This document shows, one piece after another, positions 10,601 through 21,131 of a stretch of DNA of 64,000 bases. Each line of letters starts with the position of its first letter. The stretch's first letter is position 1. The stretch is from assembly GCA_015680685.1 (NCBI GenBank), contig MNCI01027198.1, positions 47,180 through 111,179 on the forward strand, in the 5' to 3' direction. The notes below the pieces were generated by a model. The model had not been told where the DNA came from. It did not search any database and saw nothing but the letters and a program-made list of their open reading frames with translations. The position numbers and the translations under genes are program-made. This DNA is from Gnetum montanum (lineage: Eukaryota > Streptophyta > Gnetopsida > Gnetales > Gnetaceae).

Positions 10601-12185
10601 TTGAAGTAGACGTTCGTTCCTTGAGCCCCAGTAGCTACTTTCATCACCTCCTTAGGTTCCTTCACCCCTGCTACAAGTTCACAAAATGTTTAGCACAAAG
10701 ACACAAGAAATTCAAAATTTACAAAGACATTTAAACATGTAGCAACTATCGACTGCCCTACCAGAATGGTAGGGTAGTGGGAACTATGGGAGTTCAACTA
10801 GAACTTTTTCAATCATGACTAGCTTGAAGGGTATCACCCACTCCCTATCCAACTAGACCTACCTCCTGCACTACTCATAAAGGGAAGAATATTTGGCTAA
10901 GTAAGTGTCGTACTCACCCCAACATTGACAAATCACGCCTACCCACATGTTTTAGGCAAAATAAAACTCCTATAGGGCTAGCTGTGTCGTGGCCAGTTGA
11001 TCCGGTAGGTCATTAACACCCGCCTCATCAAGAAAAAACTTGATAGCAAACCCATACTGTTAGCATTAGGCTAGCTTTGCCAAAATTGCACAAATATAGC
11101 AAAAAAAAGTTGCAAACCCCCTCGCTAACAACGTAGACCGGTCTTGAGGGTTTTGGAAGCACGTCTTCATGAAACATGCAAGGAACAACATGTTGAAGCG
11201 ATGGTAGCAGTCATACTTGGCCATCTCCTAGATCTAGGCCAAGTGCCTTAACCCTGTTGGACGTGGGGTAGATCCTTCTCCCTACCTGCTTGTGACCACC
11301 CCATCGATCAGAACCCATAAAAGACCTTGGCTTGCCCTAGGCAAAATGGTTTATATGATGACGAATGCCTTCTCCTGCTCTAGGGAGGACCAAACGATCA
11401 TACTGAAGTGGTCAAGGAGAAATTGCAAAAAGTCCTATTCCTCGGGCCTAAGCTAGACACCTCGTTCCCCCATATGCACATGGGGATGAGGAACAATAGC
11501 TACAGGGCTACCCACATGACACAAGACCCCTATGACCTCCAAAAAAATCAGCCTAGGTCTTAACCCTACCCTACATAACATAATCAACATATGTTAGTAT
11601 CATATCCTAAAGCAATACACATGCAATATAGTAGCAGCGTAGCATAACCCTTTTCCCACACATAGTGTAGCAAAGGCATGAAGGCCTAGTGTAGTAAGAA
11701 TATGCAAGTAGCCTAGCGTAGAAACAGACAATTAATGACATGCCCTAGCAAAACAAGTGCCACATGGCCAAGCCCTTCTAAGGGTTCTACGTTATACCAT
11801 ATTAAAAGTTAGGCAACTTAAACCTCCAAAGCCTCCATGGTTATGATAACCATAGTAGTGGTATCTTAAGTGGTCTTACATGCAACAATGATGCAATGTT
11901 TATGCATCTGCAATGGCCGAAATGGTGACAGTGGTGATGCATGGGCCGAAATGACACGACAACAACCCGAAAACACAGGTAGCCAAGAATGGATGCAAAG
12001 CCAATAGGACACAGAGCAAAATCAAGGAATAGCAGAAAACAAAAAACAAAAAAATGTGGAGGAGGTGTAACTCACTGAGTCAACACCATGCTCCTCCATG
12101 ATGCAATGTGTGACTATGTCATGCATGCCAGTGTCTTCTTCGCCTTGTTGACCTTCGCAAGAACCAAATGGATCTTAGGAGCCAT
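7695..12185 (-). pseudogene. Antisense multi-exon gene of E2, HAD-like N-terminus
   Basis: The gene runs opposite to gag and pol. Exon 1 is 12,185-12,076 (MAPKI start, donor GTGAGT). Exon 2 starts at 11,570 after a TAG acceptor. It encodes RLIFLEVIGVLC, then DFLQFLLDHFSMIVWSSL, then FNMLFLACF and FQNP, the order seen in FCP1/NIF-like HAD phosphatases. Later parts include 10,960-9,900 (LDREW; EEWLG; NWAKSLCKGL), an exon ending at 8,869 (donor GTAAGT), and 8,764-7,941 (coiled-coil-like, then EAFINAI and FKEQVKV). A short acidic end follows to about 7,695. E3 carries the homologue with matching splice points. Motif I has E instead of the nucleophile D, and stops are frequent, so the copy is dead. 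Exons between 10,900 and 9,470 are only roughly placed. Confidence 0.75.
9288..9450 (-). repeat. 51-bp tandem repeat inside an antisense-gene exon
   Basis: About three copies of a 51-bp unit lie within the exon ending at 8,869. On the minus strand each encodes 17 residues of the type TNKD-EAPVLTRRAPVV. E3 has no such repeat at this place. It sits in a basic linker-like part of the predicted protein. Confidence 0.75.
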
Positions 12186-12522
12186 TATCTTGATTGTAGA
12201 TGCACACTCTTAACTGCGAAAATTTACCTTGCTAATCGATAACACAATCACTTCATGCTCCAAAATCACCTTGTGATCCGATGTGAGTTCTGCATTCTTA
12301 CGGTAAAAATGCAAAATTGCTAGGGCCTAATCCCTATTTATGGCCACTAGGGCAAAATGGGAAAACTTATTGCCATCCCTATTGGATTAATGCAGAGCGT
12401 GTTGTAGAGCGTAGCATGCTCTCCATGACATCGTAGCACTATTGGCATTAAAGCCTTGACATGCTTTGAGTCAGTTGCATGCTTTCCCGAGAACAAAAAG
12501 CTATATATTTATTTTTGTTATA

Positions 12523-13010
12523 GGTCCAAATAGACCCTAAACTAGCAAACCTAGTAACTGCAATGCGATGAGTCTGAAAAGACTTTAAACTAGAAATCAT
12601 AGCATAGTTACACTTATAATGGTTTGGAAAGAACCTAAACTAGTAGTCTCTACTTGTTACATTTAAATTCCATAATAACATGGGCAGTTTTGGCACCTTC
12701 CTGAAGTTTCACACTTCCATTTTGGTAATATCACCATTTTTGGTAGTTTCGTGTCAGTAGTCCGCGCATTCTATCTTAACAATTTTTGCATTTCTAAAAC
12801 CTACCTTTACTTGTTCCACTTACCATCATTCTACATGTTAAAACTTTGCATGTTACAATATGGTAGTCCAAAATGACATTAAACTAGTAGCTTGGCTTTT
12901 GCATGTTGATGGTTTCACAGCTTCGCACCTTTGCATTGGCAACTTTACATCTGTAGCAACTTTGCACTTCCATGCCTTGATGGTCCACCATGACCTTAAA
13001 CTAGAAAAAT
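12523..13010 (+). repeat. Block R2 of E2: hairpin units
   Basis: Dispersed units of stem, six-base loop, stem, TAAACTAG. GGTC-CAAATA-GACC is at 12,523-12,536, GTC-TGAAAA-GAC at 12,572-12,583, and GGTC-CACCAT-GACC at 12,982-12,995. Each is followed directly by a (C/T)TAAACTAG tail. The block lies between the start of the antisense gene and RT. Confidence 0.75.
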
Positions 13011-13199
13011 TTAATCTTTGCATCATCACACTTCACAAGTTGTATCTGATCGTTACTTTGCACATGTGCAGTCTCTACCAACAGACACCCCTTAACCAGG
13101 CTTTTGTCTCATGTTCACAGGTTGAATAAGAGATGGAAATTCATTGTGACCTATCCACACCCTTAACACTAGTAGGTCCATAGGGTAAGCTCATGAGAT

Positions 13200-14770
13200 A
13201 GTTGAATCCCAACATGATCTACTGGGGGTGGACGATAGTTAGCGCCGTAGCGATCCTAGAAGCATCCCCAGAATGACCCGAGCATCTAGTCAAAGCCCTA
13301 GATTTAGAGGCTGGGGATGTAACCGAGGACCCTCTCGTCGAGATGCCTGTTACCACCTTTGAAGGGGAGATAAAAACATTAAAAATCAACTCCCTTTTAG
13401 ATGCATGAATGCACAACAGTGTAGCCAAGATCCTACAGGACAATATCAATGCCTTCACATGGTTGTACAGTGACATGCCGGGTCTAGATCCATGGCTGAT
13501 TTAGCACAACATCATGCTAGACCTGTGCATGAAGGCAGTCAAGAATAAGGCTTAAAAAATTAAACTAGAAATCACACTAGCTGTGAGGGATGAAATCACC
13601 AAGCTATACCAAGCTAGTTTCATCTGCGTGGTTGATTACTGAGAGTGGGTGTCCAACATCAATGTAGTTTCAAAGAAAATTGGAGGAATACACATTTGTA
13701 TAGAATTCCAAGACATGAACAAGGTAACTATCAAAAACAATTTCCCAATTCCAAGCATCGATCAACTCATCGACACCATGGCTGGTCATGCTCTACTATC
13801 CTTTATGGATGGTTTCTACGGTTATAACCAAATCCACATTAAGCTAGAGCACCAACTATCAATGACCTTCATGACACCATGGGGTACCTTTTGCTATACT
13901 ATGATGTCTTTCGGGCTCAAAAATCCTGGAGCAACATACCAGTGAGCCATGACCTACATCTTCAATGACTACATCCTAGGAATGTTAAACAACTACATGG
14001 ACGATATAGCCATCAAATCCATAGAGGCAACTGATCACCGACACAACCTAGGAATAGTCCTCAAATGTTGCCAAAGGCATGACCTATGCCTTAATCCTAA
14101 GAAGTGCATATTCTAGATGAAGACCAGATGCATGTTAGGGTTCGTAGTATCAGAGGTCGGAATACGGGTGGACCCTGACAAAATCAAGGCCATCGTCAAC
14201 TTGGCACCCCCCACAAACCTTAAGGAGCTATGTGGTGTACAAGGTAGAGTACAATTTATTCAAAGGTTCATAACAATGTTTACCAAAAGGTTACATCCCA
14301 TGAAAAATCTTCTAAAGAAGGGGGTTAACTTCAAATAGACAACATAATGTCAACAAGCCTTCAATGACTTGAAGAAGGAGCTTTCACACATCCTAACCAT
14401 GCATCCACCACAAAGGAATAAATCCTTCTTCATCTACCTCGCCACCTTCAACACATCTGTTGCAACACTGCTATGTTAGAAATGAAATGATGGTTTTAAG
14501 ATACCAGTGTATTATCTAAGCGATGCACTAATAACACACAAGGTGAAATACAATGAAGTAGAGAGAAATTGCCTTGCCTTAGTGTTCACACTAACAAAGT
14601 GGAGGCATTACCTATTCCACAGTACAACCAACATCATTTGCAAGAGCAACATACTTTGAGCTATACCTAATAACCTATATGAAAGTAGCAAGATAGCTTG
14701 ATGGAAAGAAATAACTGCATAGTTTGATTTACACTATGTAAGTCAATCATTGACAAAGGGTCAAGCTATA
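13200..14770 (+). pseudogene. E2 reverse transcriptase and RNase H
   Basis: Frame 2 stays open apart from in-frame stops from about 13,649. RT shows the SNINVVSKK, DMNKVTIKNNFPIPSIDQL and MDGFYGYNQI segments, the catalytic YMDD at 13,994-14,005, and GIRVDPDKIKAI at about 14,160. The usual RNase H follows, with YNEVERNCLALVFT at about 14,550. The enzyme copies element RNA into DNA inside the particle. The domain order is normal Ty3, but it begins after the antisense gene instead of after protease. Stops such as TAG at about 14,115 and 14,336 break it. Confidence 0.88.
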
Positions 14771-14779
14771 GCGGCCCAC

Positions 14780-15300
14780 ATCACAACCTCACTAGTTGAT
14801 GATCAGGTGACCATAGACCCTGAATTCTTGGACAAACATGCTAGGATCGTCGACCTTTTCTCATCGCATCTCGAAGCCACTTTACACTTCGACAGTGCAT
14901 CAACCGCACTAGGAGGTAGCGCAGTTGCTATTATCACCTTCCCATCTGGGGAAATGCATCCATTCACTTATCAATTTCTGTTCATGTGCACCAACAATGT
15001 GGCAAAATATGAAGGGGGTACTCAAAGGCCTCTTTACTGCCCAAACACTACACATACAGCACCTAGTGATCCGGGGAGATTCATAACTAGTCTTGAACTA
15101 AATCATCGAGGTCTATGCCTACAAAGCTATGCACTTGCAACCCTACTGTGACCTAGAAAAAGCCTTTCTTGAGCAATTTATGAGCACAGATGTGTGACAT
15201 GTGCCATGCAACGATAACACCATAGCAGATGCCCTAGCTACCCTTGCACTAAACATTTTGTCACATTCCCTAGCAAACCTACCAACATCAATTATCGAGT
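14780..15300 (+). pseudogene. Second (archaeal-type) RNase H of E2
   Basis: After the normal RNase H and the linker (GQAIAAHI) comes a second domain. LHFDSAST is at about 14,883, then NNVAKYEG at about 14,993, then, after a frame change near 15,020, HVPCNDNTIADALATLAL at about 15,200. A second RNase H between the first and integrase is the hallmark of Tat-lineage pol. The family's NMAEYE glutamate is K here, while E3 keeps E, so this copy has lost an acidic residue. Confidence 0.8.
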
Positions 15301-15339
15301 GCACAGAGCCTATCACTCAAGTAGAGCACGTGGCCTATG

Positions 15340-16606
15340 TTAATGTTGCGAATACCCAGGAGTGGTATGCTGACATTAAGGCTTACCTATAGCATGGTGA
15401 GCCCCAAGGTGGATTGACATCTGCTCAAAGAGGTGCAATCCGTAGGCATGCTTGACAATACATGCTCATGGGAAATGGTGCCCTGTGCCATCGTTCCTAC
15501 AATGGGATATTGCTAGCATTCATGGCGGGGGGGGGGGAGTAGGCATAGAAGGTAGTTAATGAAGTGCATGATGGGCTTTGCAGTGGACACATAGCACCGA
15601 GGGCTATGGCTGTGAAAATCAGATGCCTAGGGTACTACTAGCCCTACATGGAACATGACTACCTATCAAAAGTTAAGACGTGTGACACATGCCAGAGATA
15701 TGCAGGTATCATACACGTAGCACCTACAGACCTGCATCCAACACAAATCACGTGGCCCTTTCAACGATGGGGACTAGACCTCATAGGGCCCATCACTCCT
15801 AAGTCGTCTATGGCACATAGTTTCATTATCACTGCCATTGAGTACTTTACCAAGTGGGTGGAAGCTATTCCCTTAAGGAAGATGATGTCTCAACAAATTT
15901 GCCATTTCATCCTAGATAATATCGTAACCAAATTCAGATTTCCAATGACCATTGTAACTGAAAATGGACCACAGTTCAGTAGTACAGAAACCCAAACCTT
16001 CTGCAAAGATCTAGGCATTAAAAAATCATTTCCTCCCCTTGTTTTCCACAGGTGAACGGACAGGGAAAGGCTACAAATAAGTCCATCATCAACTTGTTGA
16101 AGTGGATGCTCAACAATAGCAAGGGATGGTGGAATGAGCAAATCCTCTACATCCTATGGGCCTACCAAACGACGTGCCAGACCGCCACAAGTAAGACTCC
16201 TTACAACCTTGTTTATGGATCTGAAGTTGTGTTGCCTCTTGAGTTGCAGGTACCCTCACTTCGGATGATCCTATCTGACATTGTGAGTGAAGCCTAGAAT
16301 AATGAGTCACGAACCATCGATCTCAACTCAATTGAGGAGCACACCCAGATGCTAAAATGCATCAAGCACTACCAGAGTAAGTAGCAGAAGAAGCATCATG
16401 TGGACCCATGCCAATGACTAGTGCAGAAGGGAGACCACATTCTCAAGGCTATTCGAGAGCACATAAGAAAATTCTCAGCCAATTGGAAAGGCCCTTACAT
16501 GGTCACCAAAGCCTTCGGGAATGGAGCCTTCAAGTTGGCAGACATGAATGGCAATGAGTTCGCCAACCCATTGAATCACTCGTACCTCAAGCCGTTCTAC
16601 TTCTGA
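15340..16606 (+). pseudogene. E2 integrase
   Basis: Zinc-binding region with H..H (EVHDGLCSGHIAP, about 15,565) and C..C (CDTCQRYAG, about 15,690). Core: first aspartate in LDLIGP (15,777). The second position is E in TENGPQF (15,959) where D is expected. The third is K in GKATNK (16,067) where E is expected. C-terminal GPYMV and LADMNGNEF segments (16,490-16,560) end at 16,606. It inserts element DNA in the nucleus, but here two of three catalytic acids are changed and there is a frameshift near 16,050. A ten-G run near 15,530 is probably another decay mark. Confidence 0.88.
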
Positions 16607-16627
16607 GGCACAATGGCTTCGAGCACC

Positions 16628-17035
16628 ATCCACTATGATGTTAAGTTGGCAAGAGCATCGAGAAATGTCCATAACGATGATAAACTAGTGACATCAAGCA
16701 TAGTCCGCTACGACATTAAACTGGTAATAGCACCGAGTAGCATCTGTGACTACGATAAACTAGCAGCATCGAGCACCGTCCGCTACGATGTTAAACTCAC
16801 AATAGCACTGAGCAGCGTCTACAATGATGTTAAACTAGTGGCTTCGAGCACCGTCCATGATGATAAACTAGCGACATCGAGCACCATTTGCTATGACGTT
16901 AAATTGGCAAAAATAGCAAGTAGTGTTTGCTACAACGATAAATTGGCATGTACGGTATGTTGGGACCTTAAACTAGCACAATGGTCTGCTGGGATCCTAA
17001 ACCAGCACATGGTCTACCAAGACCTTAAACTAGGT
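16628..17035 (+). repeat. Block R3 of E2: hairpin units after integrase
   Basis: About 12 units of 28-39 bp, each with a TTAAACTAG-like tail preceded by a short stem with a six-base loop. The clearest is GGTC-TACCAA-GACC at 17,011-17,024; weaker ones include GTC-CGCTAC-GAC and GTC-CATGAT-GAT. It starts just after the integrase stop. Although open in one frame, its codons simply reflect the repeat, so I do not call it a gene. Confidence 0.82.
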
Positions 17036-18004
17036 TTGCATCGCATCACCAGCATGCATCAACACCAGATGCACATCAAATGAGCAGGTGCGATTTCGAT
17101 GTATGGGTGGGTTGTCATGGCTCCAAAACATGGTTCATGACACAATGGGAATGTGGTCTAGAGCATATGCAACGTTTCCACCCTTGGCATTATGCTGATC
17201 CTCTAGAGATGTCATGGGACATTATACTGGCCCTCCTAACATACCGTCACCATGGCCCGTTGCCCTGACAGCAGTTCCCCAGTCAGTGCCGATGCTTGGG
17301 GTTTTGGTAGTATTATGGGCTAGCCACAATATTGTCATCCTTCTACCCCTTGCCAATGAAATTTAGCTATGAGGTACCTAATCCTATAGCTGAACTGGGA
17401 ATGCATGCCCTTGGCAGGGATACAAGTGCATCTGCACTCATAGAGGCACCCCTGAGGCCAGTTCCTCCACACCAATGCTATCAAGGCCACTACTGGCCTT
17501 CCTGTTTTGGACATTGTACACCAGCAACAATGTTAAAAAGCTACAACAACACCAGCAGCTAGCAAGACCTTTGCCCCCGAGGGCATAGCTTGAGACAACA
17601 ACAAATGCTACAGTGCCACGAAGTGAGTGCCTCGACTAGCTCAGCTACTTCAGAGTGCAAATTCCATGACATGCATAACACAACCCATTGCATGGAAAGC
17701 ATTTGTAGGTAGGTTAGAAACTTTTACAGATGTAACACAACTCATCCTACAAAGGAAACACCTATCCTATGAGAGGTTGAAGAATAGCGCCAGCCAAAGA
17801 TGAAAATGCAAACGAGTCCCTTATGAGCACTTCGATGAGGGACTCTGCTAAACATCATCTTTTCTATTCGCCATAGCCTCTGCAAAACTCTCAAGTGCAG
17901 TCAAGTGATGTCTCATCACTCACCAAGTAAAAATCTTAGCATTTCACCTGCTGTGGTGTTTTGTATTCTTTATCGACGTATATCGAGCCTATTCTCCAAA
18001 CGTC
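17036..18004 (+). other. E2 3' untranslated region
   Basis: No coding similarity seen. It lies between block R3 and the polypurine tract. The stretch before the tract (about 17,960-18,004, TTCTTTATCGACG and CGTCAATAAAG words) is shared with E3 and E4 next to their polypurine tracts. Confidence 0.6.
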
Positions 18005-18005
18005 A

Positions 18006-18020
18006 ATAAAGAGGGGCCAA
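18006..18020 (+). other. Polypurine tract of E2
   Basis: ATAAAGAGGGGCCAA lies directly before the TGAAACACC start of the 3' LTR. E3 (30,370-30,386, reversed) and E4 (51,475-51,490, reversed) have the same AACAAAGAGGG tract. It primes plus-strand DNA synthesis in this family. Confidence 0.8.
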
Positions 18021-19683
18021 TGAAACACCCCAAAAAATGCAAGGTCATTCTTGCTTCACCAAGTATAGTACTTCGCACAGCATCATGGCAGTTCATCGGG
18101 AGGAGAATGCCCTAAGTTCAAGCTAGCTAGTTCGGTAAATTTTCTACTTTGGACATGAACAGGCTCTACGGATCACCCTACTTGTTCATCCAAGTAGCTC
18201 ACCTGGTTGATACCCTACTGAGAAAATGATGCGTAGAGTTGGCAGTAGCATTCTGGATGCACAAGAAATAGTTTGGCAAAATTTCTAATGCACAAAGTTT
18301 GCTATGCTATGCTACAGCCCGCTATGCAGTGTAGCAAACTTCAGAAAACATCTACAAAGTGAAGTGTTAGACTACGCTATGCTATGAAGCATAGAATAGT
18401 GTAGCAACAATCATACAGCCAGTTTCATGATCCAACTTCAAGTCCTCCAAATGTCCCTTTCCATTAGGAAGTGGTGAACTATGTCCATGGCTATGCTACA
18501 CTGAGCTACATGGCGCAACAAGGCATAGCAATCCTGTGGAAGAGACAAAAGGGAGCTCAAAGAACAAGGCTAGCAAAGTTACAAGCTCCACAGTGCAGGA
18601 AGCAAGGTTTGCAAATTGGCCAAGTTTTTTGCAACTAAGGCTAGACGCTATGCTACATAGCATAGCAAGCATGTAGCATGTGTAGCGAAAAGTAGGATAA
18701 TGTGCTATGCTACGCCAAGCATGCCATGCTACGATGCATGGCAAAGCATGCAGGTGGTTGTGTGACATTAATGCACTTCACCTAATTAGACCATTGGCAC
18801 ACATCTCCAGACACTGATGGCACAATTATGGTGTGGCAGGCTCACGGTTGCGGCATTGCAAACTCACAATCACAATAGTCATGCAGGTCCAACGATCATA
18901 TTCGCATGTGCGGAACCATCAAGTCAACGAAATCTTAGGGCATGTGGCATCCAAATTGGCCCTATTGCATGCCCTTTGTCCTATAAATACCCCAACAAGC
19001 AGCACTCAAAGAATCTCTGGATCATGATCTGGCTCACACTCTTTCTTTGGTTCTGGTAAAAAATTCCATTCAGATCAAAATTTTTCCAAGTGTCTCATTT
19101 CTCTTCTACTGGGTGAATCAAGTTCTCCTCCTGGCACGTTGCAACATCCAGCATTGTAAGCTCTTTGTTTGACACTACGAATAGTTAGCATTCCTAGTTG
19201 ACATTCCATTTTTCCCCCTTTCTACCACCTTGGTAGAATCCATGCATTGTCAACGCTTAAGTCTGTGCCCAAGCGCACAACCTGCTTTGCCCTATATGTC
19301 CTGGTTGCTCTTGGGATCTCTGCACTCCATTACACTGTGCAACCGACTTTGTTCGCCCTGATAAAGAAAACTTATAGCTTTGGAGCAGTGTCTTTTTCTA
19401 ACTGTATCCTATTTTATTTTCCTGTTCATTCCTATGTGTTGCATTGTTTTCAATCTTATTTACTTTCAAGCACTACTTTGTGTTTTTGTCCCGTTTTAAA
19501 ATTATATGTTGGAAAAGTCTATAGAGATGAATATTAAGTCCCTGTTTGATCAACAAGACCATTTAGGATGCCTCATATTCACACACACTCCCAACATGGC
19601 CCCCCCCATAGATACAGGGTCAAGACTGTCGCGCCTGCTGACCCCTCAACGTTTTCCAGTCGTTGACATTTTTGGTTGCAACA
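18021..19683 (+). repeat. E2 3' LTR
   Basis: A 1,663-bp partner of 1,072-2,724, from TGAAACACCCC to TTGCAACA. It is diverged from the 5' copy mainly by transitions. Its CG-containing palindromes are partly lost. Confidence 0.93.
18982..18989 (+). promoter_or_regulatory. TATA box of E2 3' LTR
   Basis: TATAAATA in the same setting as 2,023-2,030 of the 5' LTR. If still active it would drive transcription out into E1. Confidence 0.55.
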
Positions 19684-19688
19684 GAAGT
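19684..19688 (+). other. Right target duplication of E2
   Basis: GAAGT here pairs with AAAGT at 1,067-1,071. The flanking gag sequence reads across E2 when compared with E3 gag near 44,390-44,440, which confirms the junction independently of the duplication. Confidence 0.75.
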
Positions 19689-19923
19689 TGTGCTTCTCTT
19701 TGGACTCTTGTGCATCTAAGGGTAGGCTTTCCTACATCTTAGTGTAGAGAAAGTTGTATCACTTGTGTTGTTGGGCCAAACCCTTGGGTCCCCATTTTTG
19801 GATCTTGAGGGATCGATGTAGCCCTAGCCCCGCGCCGAGTGGTTGTTTAGCACTTGTGATGCTTTGAACCATGAAGGGAACCTCAGTGTTCAAGGTGTTA
19901 GCAACAATGCTTGGGGAAGTCAT
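19684..19923 (-). pseudogene. gag: E1 gag, N-terminal part
   Basis: The ATG at 19,923 starts a Gag N-terminus with the words NTLNTEVPF, ITSAKQPLG and GLAQQHK. These match E5 (VDTFNAEVPF, ISAKQLL, GLAQQHE) and E2. The frame runs to the E2 junction and resumes at 1,071. Insertion of E2 in antisense orientation inactivated it, if it was still open. Confidence 0.8.
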
Positions 19924-20167
19924 TGTCACATAGCTAAATGGGTGTGCAAACAAGAAAAACAAGGGATGGGAAAGCATTCAAAGGCTTTATGTCTTGCAAG
20001 GTTTTGAAGGAACCATCGAGGTAGCCGATCTACACCACACGATGTGTAAACAACTACAAAAGGGTATCAGGTTTATGCTAGTGCATTTCGAGGTGTAGAA
20101 TGCTCATAGGACTATCGTAAAACATGGAAAAGGAACTAAAAAGACCCTCCTTCTAGTGCCAGAAAAC
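19924..20167 (-). other. E1 leader and primer-binding site
   Basis: Reading leftward from the LTR: spacer GTTTTC (20,167-20,162), primer site TGGCACTAGAAGGAGGG (20,161-20,145), then one copy of the leader unit (about 19,990-20,090, GTGTAGATCGGCTACC and AGACATAAAGCC words), then the gag ATG. Only one unit is present, against four in E2 and five in E5. Confidence 0.78.
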
Positions 20168-20799
20168 TATAGTGACTGAAAATGTTGATAGCTGGAAAAC
20201 ATTGAGAGGTCATTTATCATGACAGTCTTAACCTTGAATCTGCGTGAGAGCCATGCTTGATAAAGTCGAAATAGGGTACCTTGAACGGTCTAGTTGATCA
20301 AACAAGGACTTAATCTGTGTCACTAAACCTTTTGCAAACATGTAATGTGAAAACAACATTTATAGCATAAAATATAGATTATTATATGTGAGGGAATGAA
20401 AATGATGTAAAATGCAGTGATAAGCAAGACAATAAAGTAAACCAAGGTTAGAAAATGCATCACTTCAAGATTATAACTTTACTTTTTCAAAGTGGATACA
20501 ATCAGTTGTGTGACGCTAGGAAGCACAGAGATCCTAAAAGTAATAAAAAACATTCAAAACAAGCCAATCATATGCTCAAATGTGGACTTAAGGGCTAACA
20601 ATGTGAAATGCTACAAAGGCAATCGAAAAAAATTAACAGGATGCAAAACAAGGGATGCAAAATGCTTTGCTAACAGGTTTTCCAATTAGCTTGCCAACAA
20701 AAAATGCCAAAAATGCTCAAAGCTACTCATAATTACCAACCATAGTTTTTTTCCCAAGCTTTCCAAATTTTTCAACCCTTTGAACTTCGCTCGTTGGGG

Positions 20800-20807
20800 T
20801 ATTTATA
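20800..20807 (-). promoter_or_regulatory. TATA box of E1 LTR
   Basis: TATTTATA on the plus strand, i.e. TATAAATA reading leftward, in the same CC-TATAAATA-CC setting as in E2. Confidence 0.55.
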
Positions 20808-21106
20808 GGACTAGTACCATGTGAAAGATGCGGTTTGGACGTCATGTGTCCTAGACTTGCTAGATGTTGATGTGTCTATGTTGCATGGGGATGCAAAGTT
20901 GATTGATGAGCCTACTACACTACAATTACGCTATCAAAATTGGAGGCATTGGGATTAGGTGTGCCATCAATGCACATAAGAAGGAGTGAAGCACACCGAT
21001 GTAGCATAGCTGCCTGCTACACTATGCTACACTGTAGAGCGTATTCATGTTAGCGTAGCATAGGTGCTTGCTACGCTATGCTACACCCAACCACCTACTA
21101 CATTGT

Positions 21107-21131
21107 GCTATGCTATGTAGCGTAGCATAGC
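21107..21131. repeat. 9-bp inverted repeat in E1 LTR
   Basis: GCTATGCTA (21,107-21,115) and TAGCATAGC (21,123-21,131) are perfect complements around a 7-base loop. A flanking T/A adds a tenth pair. Confidence 0.75.

Larger units (their letters stand above)
1072..19683 (+). mobile_element. E2, complete Tat-like Ty3/gypsy retrotransposon
   Basis: An 18.6-kb element with two LTRs of about 1.66 kb, both running TGAAACACC to GCAACA, plus a primer site and a polypurine tract. It is flanked by AAAGT at 1,067-1,071 and GAAGT at 19,684-19,688, a 5-bp target duplication with one later change. Order inside: leader repeats, gag, protease, repeat block R1, antisense gene on the minus strand, repeat block R2, RT/RNase H/second RNase H/integrase, repeat block R3, 3' untranslated region. 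The extra RNase H and the gag C-YHQ-GH motif are Tat-lineage traits. By eye the two LTRs differ at about 20 of the first 170 bases, so the insertion is old. All ORFs carry stops. Confidence 0.93.

Noticed and set aside
16613-17083. A 156-codon open frame after integrase
   Set aside because: It is the translation of repeat block R3; its periodic residues come from the repeat unit, and E3 has no matching frame.
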